DNA of 64,000 nucleotides, from IMG/VR virus record IMGVR_UViG_3300032246_001967, positions 1 to 64,000 of that record. The stretch is one strand, 5' to 3'. Source of the DNA: a virus. Below, in pieces: positions 1-8,263 of this stretch. Each line of letters starts with the position of its first letter. Position 1 is the stretch's first letter. The notes under the pieces were generated by a model, which searched no databases, was not told the DNA's origin, and saw only the letters and a program-made list of their open reading frames with translations. The translations under genes and the position numbers were made by a program.

Positions 1-245
1 ATAATTATAAAGCATTTGATGCTTTTGTTCCTGAGGAGATTTTAGCTAATCCAGATTTAGTATCAACTAAATATCCTTTAATGTCTGCTGCTTGGTTCTT
101 TAATAAAAATGGTCTTTGGGCTATTTGTGATAAAGGAGCAGATCAAGGAACTGTAACTGCTGTTACTAAAAGAGTAAACGGTGGAACTATTGGATTACCA
201 GATCGTATTAAACACTTTAACGAATATTATAATTTATTAAAATAA
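1..245 (+). CDS. GH19 chitinase-like endolysin, C-terminal part (5' end outside window)
   Basis: An open frame runs in from the left edge and stops at 243-245, giving about 80 C-terminal residues that include AAWFFNKNGLW, a VTKRVNGG stretch and GLPDRIKHF. The aromatic WFW-like patch, the VT-x-RVNGG motif and the following DR are typical of the C-terminal half of glycoside hydrolase family 19 (chitinase / lysozyme-like) domains, which phages use to degrade cell-wall glycan during lysis. The catalytic glutamates would lie upstream and cannot be seen. The stop overlaps the next ATG (TAATG), so the two genes are probably cotranslated. A virion-associated wall hydrolase is an alternative to a soluble endolysin. 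Confidence 0.65.
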   Translation, partial: NYKAFDAFVPEEILANPDLVSTKYPLMSAAWFFNKNGLWAICDKGADQGTVTAVTKRVNGGTIGLPDRIKHFNEYYNLLK

Positions 246-622
246 TGAGTGAATTTCAATTAAAAGAAGGACAAGGGTATATCTACATTGGAGAATATTT
301 CCATAAATACAATAAACCAATTCCTACAGAAAAAAAAGTAGCTAAAGTAGATTCTTTATTAAATATTCCTCAAATCGATGATTATGCTTTTAGTTTAGAC
401 TTTACAGTAGCAGATATCTATTTGGTTGATGATTATGAAAAAATGTATGAAGCAGTTATTGCTTTATTAGCTAATGATCAATTAAAAGATGATTGGTATG
501 AAGATACTGATGGAGATTTGAAAGATAGAGTAGCTAAATTTATGGCTGCTTTTGGATATAAAGAAATTGCAGATGTAGATGGGGATGGTATTCCTGACCA
601 TTTAGATCCAACCATAGGTTAA
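245..622 (+). CDS. Hypothetical protein with C-terminal acidic Asp-rich loop
   Basis: This is a 125-aa acidic protein of unknown function. The last 16 residues contain DVDGDGIPDHLDP, which looks like a calcium-binding thrombospondin type-3 / EF-hand-like loop (regular Asp at 1, 3, 5 followed by a hydrophobic residue). There is no signal peptide or membrane segment. The start overlaps the stop of the GH19-like gene, and two stem-loops follow, so it appears to be the last gene of the lysis-end transcription unit. A role linked to the endolysin is suggested only by position. Confidence 0.6.
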   Translation: MSEFQLKEGQGYIYIGEYFHKYNKPIPTEKKVAKVDSLLNIPQIDDYAFSLDFTVADIYLVDDYEKMYEAVIALLANDQLKDDWYEDTDGDLKDRVAKFMAAFGYKEIADVDGDGIPDHLDPTIG

Positions 623-638
623 TATCAACAATTTTCAT

Positions 639-693
639 GACCTGAATAAGGTCTTAGTTTATAGGCGTTATATTAAAAGTATATAGCGCCTAT
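639..693 (+). terminator. Two successive stem-loops after the endolysin unit
   Basis: Stem 1 pairs GACC (639-642) with GGTC (650-653) and is followed by TTAGTTT. Stem 2 pairs 661-673 with 681-693 (13 bp with one G-U wobble, 7-nt loop) but is followed only by ATTTATT rather than a clean T-run. The second stem abuts the late-type nonamer. It may be a terminator, or a structured 5' leader of the next gene. Confidence 0.45.
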
Positions 694-701
694 ATTTATT
701 G
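693..701 (+). promoter_or_regulatory. Late-type nonamer TATTTATTG
   Basis: One-end variant of the recurrent TATTTATAA element. It ends 4 nt before the ATG at 706, and its first base is the last base of the 661-693 stem-loop. Confidence 0.35.
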
Positions 702-705
702 ATGT

Positions 706-1131
706 ATGGACGTTAATAAGATATTTGGCTTATTCGATTCTGGTTCTGAAGGAAAGGTTGAAAAAGAGGCTTTTGTAGATTTTACAGAAAGCCCGGTTTA
801 TTATTTAGGTATGTTTAAAAAACTTATTTTAAATAATGATATTTTTAAAACAAAAGTAAAATTTTTTCTTGAGCAATTTTATCCTGAGATAGATAATGAA
901 GAATCTGAAGAGCAGGGAGAGAATATAACTTATGAGAGAGCTTGGGAGTATGTAAAAAAATTTAACATAAACGAGGAGTCTCATAGAGAATCAATTACAT
1001 TAATTTTAGATAAAGACCTTTTGAAAGCCCTAGATAAAGCTATTTTCCACTTCCAGGAAATTGAATATTATGAAAGATGTGCTTATCTTAAAAAAATTTC
1101 AGATGAGGTAAAAAAACTCCTTTCCACCTAA
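706..1131 (+). CDS. Hypothetical protein with UVR-like C-terminal helix pair
   Basis: A 141-aa acidic, soluble protein. The C-terminal stretch (about 110-138) reads as an amphipathic helical hairpin with the pattern FQEIEYYERCAYLKKISDEV. This resembles the UVR motif of UvrB/UvrC (EFE-x-A-A-x-LRD-x-I), which mediates protein-protein contact in excision repair. The rest is unrecognised. A similar helical hairpin could arise by chance, so the UVR reading is tentative. It has its own late-type nonamer, and an early-type promoter begins immediately after its stop. Confidence 0.6.
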   Translation: MDVNKIFGLFDSGSEGKVEKEAFVDFTESPVYYLGMFKKLILNNDIFKTKVKFFLEQFYPEIDNEESEEQGENITYERAWEYVKKFNINEESHRESITLILDKDLLKALDKAIFHFQEIEYYERCAYLKKISDEVKKLLST

Positions 1132-1132
1132 G

Positions 1133-1163
1133 TTTGGCCTTTGTTTTTTTCCATGTTATATTA
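1133..1163 (+). promoter_or_regulatory. Early-type promoter (TTTG-N19-TTATATTA)
   Basis: TTTG at 1133-1136 is followed by exactly 19 nt and TTATATTA at 1156-1163. Spacing and boxes are the same at 34969 and 36365, and nearly so at 20308. They fit the Bacteroidota housekeeping layout (TTTG, then TAnnTTTG). The likely unit is 1207-3164, which includes the sigma-like gene. Confidence 0.55.
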
Positions 1164-1206
1164 TAATTACGGGTTTAAAAAAAAGCTTGTAACTAAAAGA
1201 TAGAAT

Positions 1207-1404
1207 ATGAAAAACAGAGAGATTATAATGAGACGGTTGGATAAAATGGAGGGTAATATTGAGAAAATGTACTTCGTTTTACAACGTCAAGGTACTAGAG
1301 AACAGTTTGAAGAGAATCTTCAACAACTTAGAGAATTAGTATCGGAAACTAAAATGTTTGTAGATCAAGAACCACTTGGTCCTAATGAAATGAACAATAT
1401 TTAA
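1207..1404 (+). CDS. Small coiled-coil hypothetical protein
   Basis: A 65-aa protein that is almost entirely predicted helix with regular heptad-like hydrophobic spacing (MRRLDKMEGNIEKM ... FEENLQQLRELV). There are no cysteines, signal peptide or membrane segment. Two in-frame ATG codons (1207 and 1228) are possible starts; the first gives the longer protein. It opens the early-type operon that continues into the HD-domain and late-sigma-like genes. Function unknown; a small adaptor or regulator would fit the context. Confidence 0.55.
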   Translation: MKNREIIMRRLDKMEGNIEKMYFVLQRQGTREQFEENLQQLRELVSETKMFVDQEPLGPNEMNNI

Positions 1405-1405
1405 T

Positions 1406-2188
1406 ATGAATTTAACAGCAGAACAAATCCAACAGAATTGGATGAGGTTAATGGGTTTTATTGAAGATCACATTTCTGAACCTCGTAAATCTAAATTATT
1501 TGATTTTTATGAGAAATACTCTGAGCGTCTAATATTGATGCCTGCTGCTCATAAGAAAGAATACCATAACGCTTTTCCTGGAGGGTATGTAGAGCATGTT
1601 AATAGAGTTATTACTTGTGCTCTTCATCTTCATGAATTATGGGCTATGATGGGAGTTGATACTACTACTTACACTAAAGAAGAATTAGTATTTTCTGCAC
1701 TTAATCATGACCTGGGTAAAATGGGATCAGAAGAAGAAGAATCATATATTCCTCAAGATGATAAATGGCGTAAAGAAAAATTAGGAGAAGACTATAAATT
1801 TAACGATAGAATTCCTTTTGCTTCTGTACCTGATAGAGGATTATTTTTACTTCAATCACATGGTATCCAGTATACTTTTAATGAGATGATTACTATCCAA
1901 ACTCATGATGGTTTATACGATGAAGCTAATAAAAAATATTTAGCCACTTATCTTCCAGAACAAAAACCTAGAACTAGCTTACCTTATATTGTTCATCAAG
2001 CTGATTTAATGGCTGCTAGAATTGAGTTTGAAAGAGAATGGTTACCTAAATTAAATGGTAATAAAGAAGATAAAAAAACATTTACTTTAGAAACTAAAAA
2101 ATCAACTCCTACAGTTTCAGATAAGAAAGCAAGAGCTTTAAATAGTGTTAAAAGTGAGGGACTTAAAAATTTATTAGATAATTTATGA
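1406..2188 (+). CDS. HD-domain phosphohydrolase-like protein
   Basis: A 260-aa protein with the metal-binding pattern of the HD superfamily: an N-terminal His in GYVEHVNRV (H64), the HD pair in NHDLGKMG (H101-D102), another His in QTHDG, and a late Asp in HQADLMAARIE. HD proteins hydrolyse phosphate esters of nucleotides or (p)ppGpp and cyclic nucleotides; the substrate cannot be read here. The C-terminal ~45 residues are Lys/Thr-rich and probably flexible. The gene sits 1 nt after the coiled-coil gene and overlaps the next by 4 nt, in the early-type operon, which fits host nucleotide-signal or dNTP-pool control. Confidence 0.75.
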   Translation: MNLTAEQIQQNWMRLMGFIEDHISEPRKSKLFDFYEKYSERLILMPAAHKKEYHNAFPGGYVEHVNRVITCALHLHELWAMMGVDTTTYTKEELVFSALNHDLGKMGSEEEESYIPQDDKWRKEKLGEDYKFNDRIPFASVPDRGLFLLQSHGIQYTFNEMITIQTHDGLYDEANKKYLATYLPEQKPRTSLPYIVHQADLMAARIEFEREWLPKLNGNKEDKKTFTLETKKSTPTVSDKKARALNSVKSEGLKNLLDNL

Positions 2189-2460
2189 TAACCATAGTTA
2201 TAATGCTCTTTTTATTGGTCGTAATCTTAGGATTTACGACCTTTAACCTTCTTAAAAAGAATGAAAAACAAGAAGATATCCTTGCTTCATACATGACTTA
2301 CCTTAATAAAATTTCAGATATTATTGAAGAATCAGATAGAAAAATTCATGAAGTTGATATGAAAGGTTCCTTTGAAAGTGATGATGAGGTAGGTTTTTTC
2401 TTCACACATATCAAAATGATTCAAGATGTTTTGAATCAATTTAAAATTAAAAATCTATGA
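2185..2460 (+). CDS. Small single-pass membrane protein, conserved-phage type
   Basis: A 91-aa protein. Residues 1-23 form one strongly hydrophobic segment (ITIVIMLFLLVVILGFT) followed by Lys, so an N-out/C-in or signal-anchor topology is likely. The remainder is helical and acidic, with FESDDEVGFFFTHIK near the C-terminus. I associate that pattern with small proteins found in T4-like marine phages, but no function is known to me. It overlaps both neighbours by 4 nt, so coexpression with the HD protein and the sigma-like factor is near certain. Confidence 0.6.
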   Translation: MITIVIMLFLLVVILGFTTFNLLKKNEKQEDILASYMTYLNKISDIIEESDRKIHEVDMKGSFESDDEVGFFFTHIKMIQDVLNQFKIKNL

Positions 2461-3164
2461 GTGAAGTAGTAGTGAAAAAGAAAAAAGGAGTACAATATTT
2501 TACTCAAGCAACAGAAGATGCTATTGTTGAGTATAATAATGCTACTACCTTTGAGGAAAAAAATAAAATTTATCATGACCGTATCCATTATGCTTTCTTT
2601 AAATTAACAGAAAATATTATTCATACTTTTAAATTTTATTATACTGAAGTAGATAATATTGAAGATTTACAATTTGAAGTTATTTCATTTTTAATCTCTA
2701 AAATGCATTTATTTAATCCAGAAAAAGGAGCTAAAGCATACTCTTATTTTGGTACAATTGCTAAACGTTATCTGATTTTATCTAATCAAAAAAATTATAA
2801 AAAACGTATTGATACGTCCCCGGTTTCAATTATTGAAGAAGATGAAAACCATTCTTATGAATTAGAAGATGATCAACCAATTGAAAGATTATCTTTTTAT
2901 ATTGATGAGTTTACGGAGCATTGCACTGAAAATATTTTTGAATTATTTCCTAAAGAAGAAGATGCTAAAATAGCTGATGCAATTCTAGAATTATTTCGTA
3001 AAAGAGAAAATCTAGATGTTTTTAATAAAAAAGCACTTTACATTTATATTAGAGAAATTATTGATGTAAAAACTCCTAAAATTACTAAAATAGCAAATCG
3101 TTTATATGATATCTTTAAAGAAGGGTATGTATTCTATCTAGAACATGGATATACAAGGTTTTGA
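2457..3164 (+). CDS. 55: Late-transcription sigma factor, gp55-like
   Basis: A 235-aa basic/acidic protein with a segment at about 86-107 (FNPEKGAKAYSYFGTIAKRY) that matches the signature of sigma region 2 in T4 gp55-type factors (a phrase like FDP/DxxKxxNPxAYFT followed by a basic helix), preceded by an acidic helical region. gp55 is a minimal sigma that binds host core RNA polymerase and recognises a -10-only late promoter with the clamp and gp33. No region-4-like domain is evident, as expected for gp55. It is the last gene of the early-type operon, and the first late-type nonamer in the baseplate unit follows 7 nt after its stop. Homology beyond the region-2-like block is not visible to me. 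Confidence 0.7.
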   Translation: MSEVVVKKKKGVQYFTQATEDAIVEYNNATTFEEKNKIYHDRIHYAFFKLTENIIHTFKFYYTEVDNIEDLQFEVISFLISKMHLFNPEKGAKAYSYFGTIAKRYLILSNQKNYKKRIDTSPVSIIEEDENHSYELEDDQPIERLSFYIDEFTEHCTENIFELFPKEEDAKIADAILELFRKRENLDVFNKKALYIYIREIIDVKTPKITKIANRLYDIFKEGYVFYLEHGYTRF

Positions 3165-3170
3165 TTTAAA

Positions 3171-3179
3171 TATTTATAA
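3171..3179 (+). promoter_or_regulatory. Late-type nonamer TATTTATAA
   Basis: Exact match to the recurrent element, 11 nt upstream of the ATG at 3191. It heads the baseplate unit. Confidence 0.5.
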
Positions 3180-3190
3180 TCAAAAGCCTT

Positions 3191-3529
3191 ATGAGTTTAG
3201 ATGCTGTAGTATTCAAAAAGAAAAAATTCTCTGATATATTAGAAGAAATTTACGAAAATCAAAAGAAAAAAGAGGCTCAAATTTCTGCTTTAATTGGAGA
3301 ATTAAAACCACTTATTAATGATATAGGTGATGCTACTCTTGTAGTTCCATTAATTAAAGAATATATGGAAATTGGAGTAAAAAATGATGAACAATTAATT
3401 AAAATGGCTACAATTGTTCAACGTGCTTTACAAGTACAAGCCCAAACTGGAGCTAATGATTTAGCTTTCTCAGAAGAAGAAAAAGCTCAATTATTTGATT
3501 TAGCAAAAAACGTTGGTGAAAAGAAATAA
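3191..3529 (+). CDS. Helical hypothetical protein ahead of the baseplate hub gene
   Basis: A 112-aa protein with a basic N-terminus (VVFKKKKF) and then an almost continuous helix-forming sequence. Its stop overlaps the start of the hub/spike gene by 1 nt. It also lies directly after the gp55-like gene, and its length equals that of T4 gp33 (112 aa), the late-transcription coactivator, but I see no sequence signature that supports that identity. A baseplate assembly partner is equally plausible. Confidence 0.55.
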   Translation: MSLDAVVFKKKKFSDILEEIYENQKKKEAQISALIGELKPLINDIGDATLVVPLIKEYMEIGVKNDEQLIKMATIVQRALQVQAQTGANDLAFSEEEKAQLFDLAKNVGEKK

Positions 3530-4740
3530 TGGTTGATGGTTTTTTAAATATTATAAATAAATCTTCACCTCAAGGTAGTAATAAAAAATCTTCTATTGGT
3601 TCTACTATTTTTATTGGTAGAGTAAATAATGTAATTTTATCTGACCAAGATGAAGGATGGGAAGAAAATGGTGAATACGCTAGCGTAGGATATATTTATT
3701 TTAGTAATCCTACAGTAAATAATCCAACAGCAAAAAATGTTGCTCGTCCTTTATTTTCTAATCAAAAATTATATCCTATTTTAAATGAATTAATTTATAT
3801 AATAGGTTTACCTTCTACTGATATTAATAGAGATCCTTCTCAATTAACTTTTTATTACTTCCAACCTATTAATATTTGGAATAGTAATCACCATAATGCT
3901 ATTCCTGATGAAATCTTTAACCAACAATTACCAGATTCTCAAAAACAAGATTATCCTACAGTTGGTTTAGGTGCTGTTAGAAGAGTAACAGATGAAAGTA
4001 CTGAAATTGATTTAGGTGCTACTTTTAAAGAAAAATCAAATATTAAAACATTACAACCTTATGAAGGTGATTATATATTAGAAGGTAGATGGGGCAATAG
4101 TATTCGATTTGGTTCTACTGTTATTAATAGTTATCCTTCTAATACTTGGTCATCAACAGGTAATAATGGTGATCCTCTTATTATTATAAGAAATGGCCAA
4201 TATAATGATGAAAAAGATGCTTGGGTACCAACAGTTGAAGACATTAACCAAGATTCAGGTTCAATTTATTTAACTACAACTCAAAAAATAAACCTAACTC
4301 CTGCTTCTCAAAATTATAATAGTTATTCAACTCAACCAACATCTATTAATCAATATATAAATCCTCAAATAATTTTAAATTCGGGACGACTAGTATTTAA
4401 TTCTTCGCAAGATAACATACTATTAACGTCTAAAAAAACCGTAGGATTAAATGCCGTGGAAAGCGTTAATATTGATACTAAACAAACTATAATAAATTCT
4501 AGTCAAATCTTTTTAGGTGGTAAAGATGCTACTGAATCTGTTTTAAAAGGAGATACTACAGTACAAATTTTATCTGATTTATTAACAGAATTAATTAATT
4601 TAACAACAGCTTTAGTAAGTGTTACTCCTCAAGGAGGACCTTTAGTAAATCCTGCTGCTACTCAATTATTACCTGAATTAGTTAGTATTAAAACTAGATT
4701 AGAAACACAAACAAAATCTAACATAAGTAAAACTTTATAA
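3529..4740 (+). CDS. Baseplate central spike / hub protein, gp5-like
   Basis: A 403-aa virion protein. Residues about 20-125 look like an OB-fold-type barrel; 170-260 contain the phrase GDYILEGRWGNSIRFG and then DPLIIIRNGQ and DSGSIYLTTTQKI; 270-345 is rich in short beta repeats (INSSQIFLGG). This order, barrel then repetitive beta-helix, is that of T4 gp5 / VgrG-type central spikes that puncture the outer membrane. No lysozyme domain (Glu-x8-Asp-x5-Thr) is visible, so the wall-degrading activity would be supplied elsewhere. It is followed by baseplate genes with 1-nt overlaps. Confidence 0.6.
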   Translation: MVDGFLNIINKSSPQGSNKKSSIGSTIFIGRVNNVILSDQDEGWEENGEYASVGYIYFSNPTVNNPTAKNVARPLFSNQKLYPILNELIYIIGLPSTDINRDPSQLTFYYFQPINIWNSNHHNAIPDEIFNQQLPDSQKQDYPTVGLGAVRRVTDESTEIDLGATFKEKSNIKTLQPYEGDYILEGRWGNSIRFGSTVINSYPSNTWSSTGNNGDPLIIIRNGQYNDEKDAWVPTVEDINQDSGSIYLTTTQKINLTPASQNYNSYSTQPTSINQYINPQIILNSGRLVFNSSQDNILLTSKKTVGLNAVESVNIDTKQTIINSSQIFLGGKDATESVLKGDTTVQILSDLLTELINLTTALVSVTPQGGPLVNPAATQLLPELVSIKTRLETQTKSNISKTL

Positions 4741-5609
4741 TGGCTGGAATTGATATTAAAACTTTACAAAGTGCTTTGCCTGATTCTTTAAAACAAAAAG
4801 GAGTCGCTAAGGTGAAAGACTTAATTATGAATAAAGGTCAAGAAGTTAAAACTAAATTACAACCTGCTTTAGATAATATAGTCTCCAAACTACCTAATCC
4901 TAATGAAGCTTGTTTAAATGATAATCAAATTCAACAAGTATTAATTACAAGAAATAATATAGTGAATGAATTAAACAAAGTTCAAATTGTTTTAAATGTT
5001 TTATCTACTTCAATAGGATTAAGTTCTGGTTTTTTAGAAGCATTAATAGTGACTGCTACTACTCTTAGAACTTTAAGAACATCATTAACAGCCACAACAA
5101 CAGCTTTAGGTCCATTACCTGTTCCTGGAGAAATAATAAGTGGGATAAATATTGCTAATGAAATTTTAGATAGACTAAAATATGATGATTTAGGAAATCC
5201 TAAACTAGAAAAATTAAAAACTAATATAGATGCTACGGCTATTCCAGTAGCTGTAACTGCTGTTTCTTTAAAAACATTTATTTCATCACTTAATACTATA
5301 GATGATTTTTTAACTAAATGCGCCCCTAATGCTATTTTAGAAAAAGTAAATGAAGATACTTTAAAAACAGTTGCTATTCAAAGTTTGATAGATACCTCAT
5401 CTCAAACAAATAATGCTTTATACCAAGGTTTTGCTATCACATTAGAAGAAAAAAATTATTCTCCTACTGTTAAACAATATAGAGCTGTAGGTAAGAATAA
5501 CCAAGGAATTATTTTAATATCTACTCCTTATTCTTTTACTACATCACCACAAGTATTAATTGATGAATTAAAATTCATTATTGATAGAGATAATTTAAAA
5601 GCTTATTAA
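4740..5609 (+). CDS. Baseplate-associated structural protein
   Basis: A 289-aa protein, predominantly helical in its first 200 residues, with Thr/Leu-rich stretches around 95-125 (low-complexity LTATTTALGPLPVPG). The C-terminal 60 residues (QGFAITLEEK, RAVGKNNQGIILIST, DELKFIIDRDNLKAY) look like a compact beta-alpha domain. I do not recognise a T4 counterpart. It overlaps the spike gene by 1 nt and precedes the gp25- and gp6-like genes, so a baseplate hub role is likely by context. Confidence 0.6.
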   Translation: MAGIDIKTLQSALPDSLKQKGVAKVKDLIMNKGQEVKTKLQPALDNIVSKLPNPNEACLNDNQIQQVLITRNNIVNELNKVQIVLNVLSTSIGLSSGFLEALIVTATTLRTLRTSLTATTTALGPLPVPGEIISGINIANEILDRLKYDDLGNPKLEKLKTNIDATAIPVAVTAVSLKTFISSLNTIDDFLTKCAPNAILEKVNEDTLKTVAIQSLIDTSSQTNNALYQGFAITLEEKNYSPTVKQYRAVGKNNQGIILISTPYSFTTSPQVLIDELKFIIDRDNLKAY

Positions 5610-5615
5610 TTTTAA

Positions 5616-5624
5616 TATTTATAA
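5616..5624 (+). promoter_or_regulatory. Late-type nonamer TATTTATAA
   Basis: Exact match, only 3 nt before the ATG at 5628. That is too close for a conventional -10 box with a 5' leader. Confidence 0.5.
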
Positions 5625-5627
5625 AAA

Positions 5628-5999
5628 ATGAAACCATCCGAATTTAAAACTTTAATCAAGGAAGCTGTAAGAGAAGCTTTTCAAGAAGAATTAAAAGAAA
5701 TTCTTTTAGAAGCAGTTCGTGCTCCTAAAAGTGCAACTGTTGGGAATGGAGGTTATGGTACTGTAACTGAATCAAAAGGTACTTATGCTCAACCTCATAT
5801 AGAACAACCAAAACAATTATCACCCGCAGAACGTAGAAATATGTTTGCTGGAATGATAGAAGAAATGCAAACAGGAGGAGTAGCAAATACTGCTTATCAA
5901 GGTACAATTAATCCAAACCAACCAGTAGACACTATTAATGGTGCTTTACCTGAAGGACAAGTTGGATTAGATATGATAATGAATTTAATGAATAAATAA
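5628..5999 (+). CDS. Small virion protein with (L/I)-x-E leader
   Basis: A 123-aa protein. The first 28 residues form an amphipathic, highly charged helix (MKPSEFKTLIKEAVREAFQE, continuing to ILLEA) and match the leader type seen on many proteins of this window; ILLE/A would be a prohead-protease-type site. After it come a Gly-rich stretch and NMFAGMIEEM near residue 75. The function is unknown. The stop overlaps the gp25-like start by 1 nt (TAATG). Being in the baseplate unit, it may be structural rather than packaged cargo. Confidence 0.55.
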   Translation: MKPSEFKTLIKEAVREAFQEELKEILLEAVRAPKSATVGNGGYGTVTESKGTYAQPHIEQPKQLSPAERRNMFAGMIEEMQTGGVANTAYQGTINPNQPVDTINGALPEGQVGLDMIMNLMNK

Positions 6000-6415
6000 T
6001 GGCGTTTGGAGCAATACGTAAATTCCCTATAGAAGTAACTAGTTCTTTAAGACCTCAAAGAGCTATAGGGGTGAGTATTCCTTTTAACGCTCCAGGTGTA
6101 TTTTATTCAACTTATACTACTAAAGATCAATTAAAATCAAATATTTTAAATTATTTTTTAACCAATAGAGGAGAAAGAGTATTTAATCCTACTTTTGGTT
6201 CTAATGTTAGAAACTATATTTTTGAGCAATTAACCATTCAAAATTATGATGGTTTAGAATTTATGATTCAAGAAGATATGAAAAAATATTTTCCCAATGT
6301 TAATGTAAATAGCTTAGAAATATTTGGTTTTGAAGATAGTAATACTTTACAAGTAAAAATATCTTACTCTATAAAAGATTTTGGAATTAATGATCAAATA
6401 ACTTTAACTATATAA
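5999..6415 (+). CDS. 25: Baseplate wedge protein, gp25-like
   Basis: A 138-aa protein of the GPW/gp25 family. The core phrase RGERVFNPTFGSNVRNYIFE (about 57-76) is the family hallmark (RGER-x-F-x-P-x-FG...LFE). gp25 sits next to the sheath in the inner wedge and links baseplate opening to sheath contraction in all contractile systems. Length is typical (T4 gp25 is 132 aa). The stop overlaps the gp6-like start by 1 nt, the same gene order as in T4 (25 then 6). Confidence 0.88.
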   Translation: MAFGAIRKFPIEVTSSLRPQRAIGVSIPFNAPGVFYSTYTTKDQLKSNILNYFLTNRGERVFNPTFGSNVRNYIFEQLTIQNYDGLEFMIQEDMKKYFPNVNVNSLEIFGFEDSNTLQVKISYSIKDFGINDQITLTI

Positions 6416-8262
6416 TGGCCAACATAACAAGAAATATTAATTATTTAAATAGGGATTTTCCAAATTTAAGAAATGCTCTTATTGAGTATTCTAAAACATA
6501 CTTCCCAACAACATATAATGATTTTAGTCCAGCATCACCAGGAATGATGTTTATGGAAATGGCTGCTTATGTTGGAGATATCATGTCATTTTATTTGGAT
6601 AATCAAATCCAAGAAACATTTATTCAATATGCTAGACAAGTAACTAATATTTATGATTTAGCTTATATGTTAGGTTATAAACCTAAAGCTACTAATGTAT
6701 CTGTTGTAAATGTAGATTTTTATCAACAAGTACCAGCTTCAGGTTCAGGTGTAAATAATGTTCCTGATTATTCTTATAGTTTAACTTATCCATCAAATAC
6801 TCAAATTTCAAATGGTAGTGTTAATTTTATAGTAGAAGAACCAATTAATTTTTCTTATAGTAGTTCTTTAGATCCTACCGAAGTTTCTATATATGAAATA
6901 TCAGGTGGAGAGCCTATTTTTTATCTATTAAAAAAGACTAGAAAAGCATACTCAGCTACTATTAATACAACTTCATTTTCTTTTGGTAATTATCAACCAT
7001 ATCCTACTGTTGAAATAAACACATCTAATTTTATAGGAATTTTAGATATTACAGATTCAGATGGAAATGTTTGGTATGAAGTAGATTATTTAGGACAAGA
7101 AATGGTTTTAAACTCAGTTAAAAATTCAAATCCTAATAATCCTAATTATTCTTCTAATGATAATACTCCTTATTTATTAAAACTTAAAAAAGTACAAAGA
7201 AGATTTGCTACTCGTTTATTAGATGCTACTACAGTTCAAATCCAATTTGGATCAGGTAACCCTAATGATACAGATGAAGAATTAGTACCTAATAACAATA
7301 ATGTAGGTATTGGTTTACCTTATGGTAAAGATAAGTTAACAACAGCTTATTCACCTACAAACTTTATGTTTACTAATACTTATGGAACCGCACCTGTTAA
7401 TACAACTTTAACTGTTAGATATTTAACTGGAGGTGGAGTAAATAGTAATGTAGGAGCTAATCAAATTTCTAGTATTATAACTTTACCATCATTTATTAAT
7501 AATAATTTAAATGCTACTACAGCTAATACTATTTTCTCTACAAGAACAATTAATAATGCTGAAGCAGCTTCAGGTGGAAAATCAGGAGATACTATTCAAG
7601 AAATTAGACAAAATACTTTAGCTAATTATCAATCCCAATTACGTAACGTAACTCAAGATGATTATTTAGTAAGAGCCTTAGCTATGCCTTCTAAATATGG
7701 AACTATAGCAAAAGCATATATTGAACCAACAAAACGTTCAAATTTAAATCCTGGTGAATTACCTAATAATTTAGATTTATATGTTTTAGGATTTAATAAT
7801 AATGGAAATTTAATTACTACATCTAATTTAGTAAAACAAAATTTAATTACTTATTTATCACAATATAGATTATTAAATGATTCCGTGAGAATAAAAGATG
7901 CTTTTATTGTTAATATAGGAATTAATTTTGATATTATTGTTTTACCTAATTATAATAATAATGATATTTTACTTCAATGTATTTCTACATTACAGAATTA
8001 TTTTAGTATAAACAACTGGTCAATAAATCAACCTATTATTTTAAGAGACTTATATATTTTATTAGATAGAATCCAAGGAGTTCAAACTGTTAAAAATATA
8101 GAGATTACAAATAAAGTAGGTGAAAGTTTAGGATATAGTAATAACTCTTATGATATTAAAGGAGCAACTATATCTAACATAATTTATCCTTCAATTGATC
8201 CTATGATTTTTGAAGTTAAATATCCGTTAACAGACATTCAAGGAAGAGTAGTACCTTTATAA
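6415..8262 (+). CDS. 6: Baseplate wedge protein, gp6-like (baseplate J family)
   Basis: A 615-aa protein beginning with NYLNRDFPNLRNALIEY and SPGMMFMEMAAYVGDIMSFY, which correspond to the N-terminal helical part of T4 gp6. A further family-type region (VTQDDYLVRALAMPSKYG with downstream ...IAKAY) sits near 415-440. gp6 dimers build the inner ring of the wedge and couple to gp25 and gp7. The length is close to T4 gp6 (660 aa). Linked to the preceding gp25-like gene by a TAATG overlap. Confidence 0.85.
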   Translation: MANITRNINYLNRDFPNLRNALIEYSKTYFPTTYNDFSPASPGMMFMEMAAYVGDIMSFYLDNQIQETFIQYARQVTNIYDLAYMLGYKPKATNVSVVNVDFYQQVPASGSGVNNVPDYSYSLTYPSNTQISNGSVNFIVEEPINFSYSSSLDPTEVSIYEISGGEPIFYLLKKTRKAYSATINTTSFSFGNYQPYPTVEINTSNFIGILDITDSDGNVWYEVDYLGQEMVLNSVKNSNPNNPNYSSNDNTPYLLKLKKVQRRFATRLLDATTVQIQFGSGNPNDTDEELVPNNNNVGIGLPYGKDKLTTAYSPTNFMFTNTYGTAPVNTTLTVRYLTGGGVNSNVGANQISSIITLPSFINNNLNATTANTIFSTRTINNAEAASGGKSGDTIQEIRQNTLANYQSQLRNVTQDDYLVRALAMPSKYGTIAKAYIEPTKRSNLNPGELPNNLDLYVLGFNNNGNLITTSNLVKQNLITYLSQYRLLNDSVRIKDAFIVNIGINFDIIVLPNYNNNDILLQCISTLQNYFSINNWSINQPIILRDLYILLDRIQGVQTVKNIEITNKVGESLGYSNNSYDIKGATISNIIYPSIDPMIFEVKYPLTDIQGRVVPL

Positions 8263-8263
8263 A

